Assembly (NCBI GenBank): GCA_029237915.1
Contig: JAQWHD010000032.1
Coordinates: forward strand, 87,281 to 151,280
DNA from: Thalassotalea sp.
GTDB lineage: Bacteria > Pseudomonadota > Gammaproteobacteria > Enterobacterales > Alteromonadaceae
Direction: 5' to 3'
Length of the DNA: 64,000 bases
Made by a program: the position numbers and the translations under genes. The notes beneath the pieces are model-generated. The model saw only the letters and a list, made by a program, of their open reading frames with translations. It did no database searches and had not been told where the DNA came from. Positions within the stretch are counted from its first letter, which is position 1. Each line of letters opens with the position of its first letter. This document shows positions 44,055 to 52,469 of the stretch, piece after piece.

Positions 44055-45038
44055 TTGTCTACAAACACATTCAACGAAAAAATTTCAGTCGCGCCTATGC
44101 TTGATTGGACTGACAGACATTGTCGTTATTTTTTACGTCAGTTATCTAGTAATACAGTTCTGTATACAGAAATGGTGACAACCGGTGCTATTTTATTTGG
44201 TAAAGGTGATTACCTTAGTTATAACGATGAAGAGCATCCTGTTGTTTTACAGCTTGGTGGTAGCGACCCTAAAGCACTAACCGAATGTGCAAAAATAGCA
44301 GAGCAGCATGGCTATGATGCGATTAATATTAATGTTGGTTGTCCGTCAGATAGAGTACAAAATGGTAAGTTTGGTGCTTGTTTAATGGCTGAACCTGAGC
44401 TAGTCGCTGAATGTGTACAAACTATGCAAAATGCAGTGAATGTGCCGGTAACCGTTAAGTCTCGTATTGGCATTGACGATCTCGATAGCTATGAATTTTT
44501 ACATAACTTTATTGATGTTGTTGGTAAAGCTGGTTGTGAACATTTTATTGTCCATGCTCGTAAAGCTTGGTTAAGTGGCTTAAGCCCCAAACAAAACCGA
44601 GAAATTCCACCCCTTGATTATTCTCGCGTTTATCAGATAAAACAAGATTTCCCGCAGTTAGATATATCTATTAATGGTGGCATTAAAACCTTAAGTGAAA
44701 GCCTTGAGCACTTAAATCATATCGATGGCGTAATGATTGGCCGTGAGGTTTATCAAAACCCATATATGTTAGCGCAAGCTGATCAAGTTATTTGGGGTGC
44801 GGATAAATCGATTATCACTCGCGAACAAGTTATTGATGCTATGTGTGATTATATTGACAGGAATGTCGCTAACGGTGGCAGGGTTTGGCATGTAGTGCGT
44901 CATATGCTTGGTTTAACCAATGGCATGCCTGGTGCTAGACGTTATCGCAGATACCTAAGTGAAAATGCCGGCCGTGAAGGGGCAAGCTCCTCGGTCCTAA
45001 GAGAAGCATTTGCATTAACAGGCCCTATGCCTGAGTAA
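44055..45038 (+). CDS. dusA: tRNA-dihydrouridine(20/20a) synthase DusA
   Basis: A 327-residue FMN-dependent enzyme that reduces U20/U20a in the tRNA D-loop. The TIM-barrel shows APMLDWTDRHCRYF at the N-terminus, INVGCPSDRVQNG, and the catalytic Cys in GKFGACLM. IVHARKAWLSGLSPKQNR, typical of the DusA subgroup, and the phosphate-binding INGGIKT/VMIGREVYQNP blocks follow. The start is TTG at 44055 after AAGG. It is transcribed alone. Confidence 0.96.
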   Translation: MSTNTFNEKISVAPMLDWTDRHCRYFLRQLSSNTVLYTEMVTTGAILFGKGDYLSYNDEEHPVVLQLGGSDPKALTECAKIAEQHGYDAININVGCPSDRVQNGKFGACLMAEPELVAECVQTMQNAVNVPVTVKSRIGIDDLDSYEFLHNFIDVVGKAGCEHFIVHARKAWLSGLSPKQNREIPPLDYSRVYQIKQDFPQLDISINGGIKTLSESLEHLNHIDGVMIGREVYQNPYMLAQADQVIWGADKSIITREQVIDAMCDYIDRNVANGGRVWHVVRHMLGLTNGMPGARRYRRYLSENAGREGASSSVLREAFALTGPMPE

Positions 45039-45067
45039 TCTTTTGCGTTTTTAAACGGTTTTCGATT

Positions 45068-45092
45068 AAGGAGTATTTATTACTCCTTTTTT
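45068..45092 (+). terminator. Terminator of dusA
   Basis: The stem AAGGAGTA/TACTCCTT with loop TTTAT is followed by TTTT. Confidence 0.88.
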
Positions 45093-45119
45093 ATTGCAAA
45101 AAATTTTATTAATTTTTAA

Positions 45120-45145
45120 ACCTTTTTTGAGGAAGTTGCGACTAA
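45120..45145 (+). promoter_or_regulatory. Candidate ECF-type promoter of the 29-codon gene
   Basis: ACCTT at 45120-45124, a 16-bp spacer, and ACTAA at 45141-45145. The -35 block TTTTTAAACCTTTTT is identical to the one in front of the ECF sigma gene (35381-35395), and the spacing to the -10 is the same. It lies 64 bp upstream of the small gene's ATG. Confidence 0.5.
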
Positions 45146-45208
45146 TAAGGTATCAATAAACAATTTTCGAGCTGAATTTTGTTTGTAACTACTTATTTAG
45201 GAGATGTT

Positions 45209-45298
45209 ATGCCAAGTTTAATTGTTATGTTATCTATCTTTCTTATTCCCGTAACGTGTCTATTAGCAAGTTCAGTGATTATCAGCCTTACGGAATAG
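45209..45298 (+). CDS. 29-residue membrane peptide gene
   Basis: A very short gene supported by three things: a strong AGGAG site seven bases before the ATG, a hydrophobic single-span product (VMLSIFLIPVTCLLASSVII), and a good terminator 35 bp after the stop. A promoter-like element at 45120-45145 matches that of the ECF sigma gene. The product resembles, in size and in its LxPVxxxxxS core, the 33-residue peptide encoded in the psp operon 1.4 kb downstream. Function unknown; small single-span peptides often regulate membrane complexes. Confidence 0.65.
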   Translation: MPSLIVMLSIFLIPVTCLLASSVIISLTE

Positions 45299-45332
45299 CT
45301 ATAGCGGTAATCTCTACTTCTCATATCTACAT

Positions 45333-45358
45333 AAATCAGCCTTGGGCTGATTTTTTTT
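45333..45358 (+). terminator. Terminator of the 29-codon gene
   Basis: A 9-bp stem AAATCAGCC/GGCTGATTT with loop TTG is followed by TTTTT. Confidence 0.9.
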
Positions 45359-45528
45359 GCCATAAATTTACTATTAAACAAAGCGCTTTAAGTGACTTGG
45401 TCAAATAAGCCAAATATGTGGTTAAAAACGCTAATTAGTGGTTGTTGCAAAAATGTTAATTCACGGGCTTTGTTTTTATTTGCAATTTAAATGCTTATAT
45501 AACAATGCATTATGGGTTTTTTAAAAGT

Positions 45529-45543
45529 TGGCACAACACTTGT
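45529..45543 (+). promoter_or_regulatory. Sigma-54-type promoter of the psp-like operon
   Basis: TGGCAC (45529-45534), five bases, then TTGT (45540-45543): the sigma-54 consensus is TGGCAC-N5-TTGC, so only the final C is changed. It lies 55 bp before the first gene of the operon. psp operons are classically sigma-54 dependent with the activator PspF; pspF is not in the window. Confidence 0.75.
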
Positions 45544-45598
45544 AACGTAATAATCATTATTAGCATTATTTACTAACACTGTAACCCAGGAGAAGAAA

Positions 45599-45916
45599 AT
45601 GAACACATTAACTATTAAAGCAAAATTATTCGCAGCACTATTAGCTAGCAGCGCCGTAGTAAGCACTACAACCCAAGCTGAAGAGTTAGTTTCGTTAGAA
45701 ACAGCAGTTCAAATGTTAGTTTCACAACAAAGCAATATGGTATTTAACCAAGTGCGTAATCAAATTGCCAATAGTATTGAGCAAGAAGTAGGTAACTTTA
45801 ACATAGGTAGTGTTTTTGCCAGCGAAGAAGGTATCCCTACAGCAACGATTAGTGAGATAGATAACACTATTAATATTAACGAAGATGAAGATTCATCAGA
45901 CGATTTACCGAAATAG
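45599..45916 (+). CDS. Secreted hypothetical protein, first gene of the psp-like operon
   Basis: A 105-residue exported protein. The signal peptide (about residues 1-27, ending TTQAEE) leads into a helical stretch (SLETAVQMLVSQQSNMVFNQ) and an acidic tail (NINEDEDSSDD). It follows an AGGAG site and the sigma-54-like promoter, and its stop lies 13 bp before pspA. No such gene leads the E. coli psp operon. No family is recognised. Induction together with pspA is expected from position. Confidence 0.7.
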   Translation: MNTLTIKAKLFAALLASSAVVSTTTQAEELVSLETAVQMLVSQQSNMVFNQVRNQIANSIEQEVGNFNIGSVFASEEGIPTATISEIDNTININEDEDSSDDLPK

Positions 45917-45929
45917 AGAGGGATTAATC

Positions 45930-46592
45930 ATGGGCATGTTTTCAAGAATTACCGATATCTTCAACGCCAATCTTAATAGCTTATTAGAAAAAGCGGAGAA
46001 CCCAGAAAAAATGATCCGCTTGATCATTCAAGAAATGGAAGAGACGTTAGTTGAAGTTAGATCGGCCGCTGCAAAAAATATTGCAGAAAAGAAAACACTA
46101 TTACGTCAAGTACGTAATGTAGAAAGCAAAGTAGCTCAGTGGCAGGAAAAAGCTGAACTAGCGCTTAGTAAAGGTAGAGATGACTTAGCACGCAGTGCGC
46201 TGCAGCAAAAAAGCACCGCACAACAGCAGCTTGAAACGATGCAAACAGAATTAACCACACTAGATGAATTGCTAGTGGGTGTTCAAGAAGATAGTCAACG
46301 TTTACAAGATAAATTATCTGAAGCTAAACGTCGTCAAGAAAGCATTATGATGCGTCAAAAATCTGCAGAGGTTCGTTTAAAAGCTCGTGAAACGATTAAC
46401 AAAGAAAGTATCGAACGCAGCATTGAAAAATTTGAACGCTACCAGCAAAAAATTGATGGTTTGGAATCTCAGGTGGAAGCGTATGATTTTACTAAAAATC
46501 AAAGCTTAGAAAGTCAGTTTGCCGAACTTGAAAATGAAGATGCGATTGAGCAAGAACTTGCTCAAATGAAGAAAAAAGTAGCTAACGCTTAG
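45930..46592 (+). CDS. pspA: Phage shock protein A
   Basis: A 220-residue coiled-coil protein of the PspA/ESCRT-III-like family that binds stressed inner membrane and, in enterobacteria, inhibits the activator PspF. The N-terminal amphipathic helix is MGMFSRITDIFNANLNSLLE, followed by EDPEKM-like NPEKMIRLIIQEMEETL and long Glu/Lys/Gln coiled coil to the end. The ATG at 45930 follows GAGGGA; the frame extends upstream but without a better start. Length is normal. Confidence 0.96.
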   Translation: MGMFSRITDIFNANLNSLLEKAENPEKMIRLIIQEMEETLVEVRSAAAKNIAEKKTLLRQVRNVESKVAQWQEKAELALSKGRDDLARSALQQKSTAQQQLETMQTELTTLDELLVGVQEDSQRLQDKLSEAKRRQESIMMRQKSAEVRLKARETINKESIERSIEKFERYQQKIDGLESQVEAYDFTKNQSLESQFAELENEDAIEQELAQMKKKVANA

Positions 46593-46634
46593 GCGTTAGT
46601 TATCCACTAAATAAAAGAATTGTAGGTATAAATT

Positions 46635-46736
46635 ATGTTTCCTTTTTCGATGATGTTTACCCTTATGTTAGTACCAGTAATAACGTTTTTTGTCAGTGCT
46701 GGTGTTTACGGTATCGCCCGCTCTTTTCAAGCTTAG
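46635..46736 (+). CDS. 33-residue membrane peptide in the psp-like operon
   Basis: A short gene between pspA and pspC, where pspB (about 75 residues) normally lies. The product is one hydrophobic span (MMFTLMLVPVITFFVSAGVY) with a short basic C-terminus (GIARSFQA), and lacks the leucine-rich cytoplasmic helix of PspB. The ribosome-binding site is weak (GTAGG, nine bases). Support comes from position, hydrophobicity and similarity to the 29-residue peptide at 45209. Cotranscription with pspA and pspC is likely. Confidence 0.55.
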   Translation: MFPFSMMFTLMLVPVITFFVSAGVYGIARSFQA

Positions 46737-46797
46737 TAGCAAATAGAGTGTGAAATTTAGAAAGAAATATAACAATTAACAATATTAGGAGTTAGTC

Positions 46798-47004
46798 ATG
46801 AGTAATAGTTACCGCGTAGAGCGCCCATTAGCAAAAGATTTAGTACACAAAAAAGTATCTGGTGTATGTGCAGGTATCGCTCGCCATTTTGATATACCAC
46901 GTTTAGTTGTTCGTGCTGGCGTTGTTATTGCCGGGTTGATGATGCCAATGGTAACCGTAGTCGCTTATATTGTAGCTGCGCTATTAATGCCAAACCGTCA
47001 TTAA
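46798..47004 (+). CDS. pspC: PspC domain protein
   Basis: A 68-residue inner-membrane protein with the PspC signature KKVSGVCAGIARHFDIPRLV (residues about 17-37) followed by a hydrophobic span (VVIAGLMMPMVTVVAYIVAALLM). E. coli PspC (119 residues) has a longer C-terminal periplasmic part containing a leucine zipper; here the protein ends after the membrane helix. PspC with PspB normally senses membrane stress and sequesters PspA. The start follows AGGAG. Confidence 0.92.
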   Translation: MSNSYRVERPLAKDLVHKKVSGVCAGIARHFDIPRLVVRAGVVIAGLMMPMVTVVAYIVAALLMPNRH

Positions 47005-47056
47005 TTATCTTTATTATCTGTTTTGTATTTAGTTTTTGTTGTAGAGGTAAAATAAT

Positions 47057-47395
47057 ATGTCATTTTTTAAAGCGCTCATCTTCGCCATCTTTGCTTCGAT
47101 ATTATTAACCTATATCTTTGGTACTACCTTAATGGAATGGTTTGATATCAGCGTTTACATGAATGATCACCAAGTTGAGCCGCTTAAGGCCTTAAGTATG
47201 TCAGCACTGGTTATGGTAGTGTTAATTGTCGCAACTTTGGCGATAGTACTTACGGTATTTGGCACTTTGATTTTTGCTGGCTTACTCGCTCTCGGCGGTA
47301 TAATGCTAGTAGGTGTAGGGATCTTTTGGCCGGTGATCTTTATCGCTGTTATTATTTGGTTGTGTTTTCGTGAAAAAAGACCCGTTCAGGTTTAA
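47057..47395 (+). CDS. Membrane protein, last gene of the psp-like operon
   Basis: A 112-residue hypothetical protein with three hydrophobic segments (about residues 5-25, 48-72 and 76-105) and a basic C-terminus (FREKRPVQV). The middle contains glycine-rich AGLLALGGIMLVGVGIF. It begins 52 bp after pspC and is probably part of the operon. It is not similar to E. coli PspD as far as I can see. Confidence 0.65.
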   Translation: MSFFKALIFAIFASILLTYIFGTTLMEWFDISVYMNDHQVEPLKALSMSALVMVVLIVATLAIVLTVFGTLIFAGLLALGGIMLVGVGIFWPVIFIAVIIWLCFREKRPVQV

Positions 47396-47557
47396 TTCAA
47401 TAAGCATGGCTTTTTCAAATAAGTTATTGAAATAGAGCCGTTTAAGTTAAATATTTAAAAGAAATTGTATTATTTAGTGTTAATTACCCATTTGCCATTG
47501 TCGCGGCTTAATAAATAAGAGATTATTTAGTTAATATAATTTAAAAAGTGACTTAGC

Positions 47558-48016
47558 ATGAAAAATAATTTTATCTTAACCATTCTTTTATCCTTGCTCT
47601 TTTGTAATTCAGCATTCGCTGATGAAATCTCTATTAGTGAACAGTACGCGAGGGAAACCATTCCTGGCACTACGATCAGTTCAGCTTATATGTCGATCGA
47701 AAATTCTATGGATAAGGATGTGGCTTTAGTCAGTATAGCATCAACCGTTAGTACAAGAATTGAATTGCATGAGCATTTAATGACGAACGGTATGATGCAA
47801 ATGCAGCAAGTTGAATCTATTATAGTAAAGGCTAATGATAAAACCGTTCTTCAACCGCATGGTTACCATGTAATGATATTTAATTTAGATGAACCATTAG
47901 TCGCTGGGACTGAAATAGACATGGCTTTAAAATTTGATAATGACCAAACGGTAAATATCAAATTGCCAGTGCAAGGTCTCAAGAAAAAAACTAACTCTCA
48001 TTCGCATAAGCATTAA
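47558..48016 (+). CDS. Periplasmic copper chaperone PCu(A)C
   Basis: A 152-residue exported protein of the PCu(A)C family that delivers Cu(I) to cytochrome oxidase. A signal peptide (about residues 1-22, ending AFADE) is followed by a cupredoxin-like domain with the His/Met-rich site ELHEHLMTNGMMQMQQV and QPHGYHVMIF. The C-terminus adds a His-rich SHSHKH tail that could also bind copper. DUF2333 follows after 9 bp. ccoG, also linked to oxidase copper, lies about 23 kb away. Confidence 0.92.
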   Translation: MKNNFILTILLSLLFCNSAFADEISISEQYARETIPGTTISSAYMSIENSMDKDVALVSIASTVSTRIELHEHLMTNGMMQMQQVESIIVKANDKTVLQPHGYHVMIFNLDEPLVAGTEIDMALKFDNDQTVNIKLPVQGLKKKTNSHSHKH

Positions 48017-48025
48017 GGGCATATT

Positions 48026-49018
48026 ATGAAATTAAATTTATCACTAAAATCAGGTTTTGGAATTTCCTTACTGGTTGTGTTTCTATTTTATATACTAGGT
48101 GTCTTTTGGAGTTTTGAACCTGACAGCTTTGATGTTCGTCAAGAGGCGATAACGGCAGCTAAAGTCGATGGTTTTAAACCTGTTGTTGGCTATACCACCA
48201 CAACTACTTTAATTAAAGTATCTGAAACCCTACTAGATAAACCCGGTGGTTATTTATCAAATGATGTTCTACCGCCATCGGTACTTTTAGATAATATTCC
48301 TGCTTGGGAGTTTGGTGCTCTGGAAATGGTCCGTGATTTGGCTTTAGCTATGCGTCAGTCTTTTTCTCGTTCGCAATCGCAATCGCTGGAAAACCAACAT
48401 CTAAAAAATGCTCAGCCAAAGTTTAATATTAATGCCAATAATTGGGCAATACCAAGTGCTGAAGGTGAATATGCCTCTGCGATAGATGATTTATATAAAT
48501 ATCGTCACGATTTAGCCGATCCGCTAGTACAAAATGCTCAGTTTTATGCCCGTACCGATAACCTTAGAAATTGGTTACAACAAGTAGAAAAACGTTTAGG
48601 TGGTTATTCACAGCGCTTAAGTTCTAGTGTCGGTCGTAATCAGTTAAACACAGATTTAGCAGGTGAGCGCGATGCGACTCAATCAACATTTTCAGCCTCT
48701 TCAGTTATTGTAAAAACCAGTTGGTGGAAAAACGATGACGTATTTTATGAAGCACGTGGTGCAAGTTGGGCACTATTACATATGCTACAAGCCATTGAAG
48801 TTGATTTCGCTGATGTACTGGAAACAAAAAATGCAACGGTAAGCTTAAGCCAGATTATTCGCGAGTTGGAAGCAACTCAATCAACCGTTTGGAGTCCAAT
48901 GATTTTAAATGGTAGCGGTTTCGGTACACTTGCCAATCATTCTTTAGTCATGGCAAACTATATCTCAAGGGCAAATGCCGCTATAATCGATTTGAGAGAA
49001 TTACTTAGCCAAGGATAA
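48026..49018 (+). CDS. DUF2333 family membrane-anchored protein
   Basis: A 330-residue protein with one N-terminal membrane helix (about residues 10-30) and a large helical periplasmic part. Typical DUF2333 features are ETLLDKPGGYLSNDVLPP near residue 70, EFGALEMVRDLALAMR, and the closing LANHSLVMANYISRANAAI. Function unknown. It is packed between the copper chaperone and the outer-membrane barrel gene, both within 10 bp. Confidence 0.9.
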   Translation: MKLNLSLKSGFGISLLVVFLFYILGVFWSFEPDSFDVRQEAITAAKVDGFKPVVGYTTTTTLIKVSETLLDKPGGYLSNDVLPPSVLLDNIPAWEFGALEMVRDLALAMRQSFSRSQSQSLENQHLKNAQPKFNINANNWAIPSAEGEYASAIDDLYKYRHDLADPLVQNAQFYARTDNLRNWLQQVEKRLGGYSQRLSSSVGRNQLNTDLAGERDATQSTFSASSVIVKTSWWKNDDVFYEARGASWALLHMLQAIEVDFADVLETKNATVSLSQIIRELEATQSTVWSPMILNGSGFGTLANHSLVMANYISRANAAIIDLRELLSQG

Positions 49019-49027
49019 TAATAAAAA

Positions 49028-49744
49028 ATGAAAAAATCTGCTGCGTTAATTGCTTCGGCAATGTTGTTAACATGTGGTTCAGCAAGTGCCGACACCATTT
49101 TAGGTGTTTATGCTGGTGTACAAGGGTGGGACATGGCTGCTGAAGGTAGTCATGGTGAGAATAATGATTTAACTGAATACAACTTTGATGATGAAACTCA
49201 AGGCCGTTTTTATGTGGCTTTAGAGCATCCAATCCCGTTTATTCCAAACATTAAAATAGCTCACTCAGAAATCGCAACTCAAGGTTTAGAAACAGATAAT
49301 GAGTTTTTTAACTCGTTCGTTACTGAAGGTTCTGACATCGATTTGTCTTATACAGATTACACTCTGTATTACGAAATATTCGATAACGGACTATTTTCAC
49401 TTGATCTTGGTATTACCGCCAAAGATTTTGAAGGTGAGTTAATAACTACTGATACGTTTGATTCAGTAGAAGAAATCATTCCTATGGTTTACGCTTCAAC
49501 GCAAGTATCTATTCCTGGTACTGGTTTGAGTGTTTTTGCCGAAGGTAACTTTTTAAGTATTGATGACCATACTTTATTAGATTATCAAGCAGGCATCGCT
49601 TATGCGTTAATTGATAACATGCTTATTGACGTTACTTTGCAAGCGGGTTACCGCATGGTCGATTTAGAGTTAGATGATTTAGATGATGTTTATGCTGATC
49701 TTCAATTTGATGGTGCATTTGCTGGCGTAGAAGTTCACTTCTAA
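49028..49744 (+). CDS. TIGR04219-type outer-membrane beta-barrel protein
   Basis: A 238-residue exported protein. The signal peptide (about residues 1-21, ending ASAD) is followed by ILGVYAGVQGWDM and alternating strands, ending in GAFAGVEVHF with a C-terminal Phe recognised by the BAM complex. The pattern matches TIGR04219 barrels of Alteromonadales and Vibrio, whose function is unknown. It is followed by a terminator. Confidence 0.85.
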   Translation: MKKSAALIASAMLLTCGSASADTILGVYAGVQGWDMAAEGSHGENNDLTEYNFDDETQGRFYVALEHPIPFIPNIKIAHSEIATQGLETDNEFFNSFVTEGSDIDLSYTDYTLYYEIFDNGLFSLDLGITAKDFEGELITTDTFDSVEEIIPMVYASTQVSIPGTGLSVFAEGNFLSIDDHTLLDYQAGIAYALIDNMLIDVTLQAGYRMVDLELDDLDDVYADLQFDGAFAGVEVHF

Positions 49745-49765
49745 GCAAGCTTATAATTTAATATA

Positions 49766-49798
49766 AAAGCTTAACATGGCGACATGTTAAGCTTTTTT
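49766..49798 (+). terminator. Rho-independent terminator
   Basis: A 13-bp stem AAAGCTTAACATG with its complement around GCGA, followed by a T run. It ends the copper chaperone/DUF2333/barrel transcript. Confidence 0.93.
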
Positions 49799-49829
49799 TT
49801 TCTATAAAAAATCAATATAGAACTTTATG

Positions 49830-49843
49830 TGTAAGCGCTTACA
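49830..49843. promoter_or_regulatory. LacI-family-type operator upstream of the GH3 gene
   Basis: TGTAAGCGCTTACA is a perfect 14-base palindrome with a central CG, the classical form of LacI-family operators. It lies 50 bp ahead of the glucosidase start. No LacI-family gene is in the window. Confidence 0.65.
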
Positions 49844-49892
49844 TGATTTAATGCTAGGCATAAAAAGTAAAAATGGCTAATAGGGTATGTCG

Positions 49893-52469
49893 ATGTTAAC
49901 AATAAAAGAAAAAATAAAAATAACCAGTTCTTTGCTAATCACCACTGCGATGTTATCTGCGTGTGCTCCAGAAAGTAGTACAACAACAAGTAACTCAGAA
50001 TTAGTAACTGCGCCTTTGACCGGTGATCGCTTTATTACACTAGAGCAAGACGTTGAAACCTTATTAGCGAAATTAACCTTAGAAGAAAAAATTGGCTTAA
50101 TACACGCAAGTGGTAAGTTTCATGTCGATGCCATTGAACGTTTAGGTATTCCAGAGTTATGGCTATCTGATGGCCCGCATGGTGTTCGCCACCAAATTGA
50201 AAAATACAGTTGGAGCTCAGCTCAGTGGGATAACGATCATTCTACTTACTTACCTCATTTAACCTCAGTTGCTGCCAGCTGGGATCTAAACATGGCTACT
50301 ATGCATGGCAATGTCTTAGGAAGTGAAGCTAGAAATCGTGGCAAAGATATTATTTTAGGACCAGGCGTAAATTTAGCTCGACTACCGCTATATGGTCGTA
50401 ACTTTGAATATATGGGTGAAGATCCAATTCTTGCCGCTAAGTTAGTTGTGCCAGAAGTTAAAGCCATTCAAAGCCATGATGTTGCCGCTAATGCCAAACA
50501 TTATGCATTAAACACCCAAGAGCTAAACCGTATTGGTGTTAATGCCAAACCAGATGAACGCACCCTTCGAGAAGTGTATTTACCAGTATTTGAATCCGCA
50601 GTAAAAGATGGTGGTGTCTACTCAATTATGGGCGCATACAACCAGTATTATGGAACCAATGCTAACCAATCTAAGCACTTAGTTATGGATATACTTAAAG
50701 GTGAGTGGGGCTTTGATGGCGTATTACTTACCGATTGGAATGTTGACATTAACACCCATGATGCAGCTGTTAATGGCTTAGATTTAGAAATGGGTACTAA
50801 TGTTGAAGATTACGACGACTACTTTCTTGCGAAACCTTTTTTAGCTGAAATTAAAGCCGGTAACATTCCTGTTGCTGTGCTCGATGATAAAGTGCGCCGA
50901 GTACTACGCTTAATGCACCGTGTTGGTTTAATGGACGAAGATCGCTTACCTGGGGCTCGCAATACCAAAGAACATCAAGCCGCTGCTCGTACAATCGGCA
51001 CTAACGGTGTGGTGTTACTTAAAAACCAAGATAATGTTTTACCTTGGGATAAATCTGAAATTAAAAATATTTTAGTGCTTGGACCTAATGCCAATAAAAA
51101 GCATGGTCAAGGTGGCGGTTCATCAGAAGTTAAATCTTTGTATGAAGTAACCCCTTTAGAAGGTTTGAAAAATGAATTTGGCGAGCAAGTAAATATTACG
51201 GTTATGCGAGCCCGCTCAAATGACTTAACCCCAATAGCAGCCGATTATGTTGCTAGCAGACATTGGACAGGCACTCCAGCTTGGAATGTGGCTTATTATA
51301 ATGATGCTAAGCACAGCGAACTTGTCAGCGAAAACTGGATTGTAAATTCTGAATTTAAATCTACTTCAGTTAAAGAAAGCAATTTCATTACCATGAAAGC
51401 AGATATAAAGCCTCTTAAAAGTGGCGTACATACGCTTAAGCTTAATGCTGACGGTAATATCAAAATATCGGTTAATGGCAAATCTGTGATCGTTAATAAC
51501 GGTACAACCAATGAGCCACTAAGTTATCCAATCGATTTGGTTGCAGAGCAGGTTTATAAATTTGAGATTGAATATGCCGGTAATAAAGAATTTACACTTG
51601 GCTGGGATGCACCAGGAAATTTATTCTCTAGTGTAGAAGAATACACAGCAGCTGCTAAACAAGCGGATGCGGTAATTTACTTTGGCGGTTTAAGTCATGG
51701 TGACGATCGTGAAGCCATCGATCGCCCAGATATGAAGTTACCAAATTCACAAGATGAAATAATTGCCAACTTACTTAACGCTAATGCCAATACTGTGGTG
51801 TTTATGGTTGCCGGCTCAGCCGTTGAAATGCCATGGGCAGAGCAAGCCAAAGCGGTAGTTTGGGGCTGGTATGGCGGTCAAGAAGCGGGTAATGCCTTTG
51901 CTGATATTTTAGTTGGCGATGTTAATCCTAGCGGAAAAATGCCGATCACCTTACCTGCTAAGTTAGAAGATACCGCACCAATTGCTTTAAATGATTATAA
52001 CGCTGTAGAGTCTTTATATTCCGAAGGCGTATTTATTGGTTACCGTTGGTTTGAGCAACAAAACATTAAACCAACATTCGTTTTTGGTCATGGACTTTCG
52101 TATACCAACTTTAGCTACAGTGATATTAAGTTATCAAATGATACCTTTAACGGCGAAGGTGAGTTAACCATCACTGCAAATATTACCAATACAGGTAAAG
52201 TCGCTGGCGCGGAAGTGGTACAACTTTATCTTAACGATCTGGTTGCAAGTGTGGAGCGTCCTGTTAAAGAGCTTAAAGGTTTTGATAAAGTTTACTTACA
52301 GCCGAATGAGACTAAACAGGTTGAAATTATTCTTAACAAACGTGACTTATCTTTTTGGGATGTTAATACCAATAATTGGTTAGCTGAAGAAGGTGACTTT
52401 AATGTGTTATTAGGCGCTTCATTGGTAGATATTCGTTTACAAAAGCAGTTTACCTACCAAGCTAAATAA
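49893..52469 (+). CDS. GH3 beta-glucosidase lipoprotein with PA14 insert
   Basis: An 858-residue exported glycoside hydrolase. Signal peptide with lipobox MLSAC. The GH3 barrel domain starts near residue 60, with nucleophile Asp in LLTDWNVD near 280. The second GH3 domain is split by a PA14-like beta insert (about residues 450-565, containing KSGVHTLKLNADG), and a fibronectin-III-like domain (GAEVVQLYLND) closes the protein. The ATG at 49893 has AGGG seven bases ahead; the ATG two codons upstream is too close to that site. It probably cleaves terminal beta-glucosides at the cell surface or in the periplasm. Confidence 0.92.
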   Translation: MLTIKEKIKITSSLLITTAMLSACAPESSTTTSNSELVTAPLTGDRFITLEQDVETLLAKLTLEEKIGLIHASGKFHVDAIERLGIPELWLSDGPHGVRHQIEKYSWSSAQWDNDHSTYLPHLTSVAASWDLNMATMHGNVLGSEARNRGKDIILGPGVNLARLPLYGRNFEYMGEDPILAAKLVVPEVKAIQSHDVAANAKHYALNTQELNRIGVNAKPDERTLREVYLPVFESAVKDGGVYSIMGAYNQYYGTNANQSKHLVMDILKGEWGFDGVLLTDWNVDINTHDAAVNGLDLEMGTNVEDYDDYFLAKPFLAEIKAGNIPVAVLDDKVRRVLRLMHRVGLMDEDRLPGARNTKEHQAAARTIGTNGVVLLKNQDNVLPWDKSEIKNILVLGPNANKKHGQGGGSSEVKSLYEVTPLEGLKNEFGEQVNITVMRARSNDLTPIAADYVASRHWTGTPAWNVAYYNDAKHSELVSENWIVNSEFKSTSVKESNFITMKADIKPLKSGVHTLKLNADGNIKISVNGKSVIVNNGTTNEPLSYPIDLVAEQVYKFEIEYAGNKEFTLGWDAPGNLFSSVEEYTAAAKQADAVIYFGGLSHGDDREAIDRPDMKLPNSQDEIIANLLNANANTVVFMVAGSAVEMPWAEQAKAVVWGWYGGQEAGNAFADILVGDVNPSGKMPITLPAKLEDTAPIALNDYNAVESLYSEGVFIGYRWFEQQNIKPTFVFGHGLSYTNFSYSDIKLSNDTFNGEGELTITANITNTGKVAGAEVVQLYLNDLVASVERPVKELKGFDKVYLQPNETKQVEIILNKRDLSFWDVNTNNWLAEEGDFNVLLGASLVDIRLQKQFTYQAK

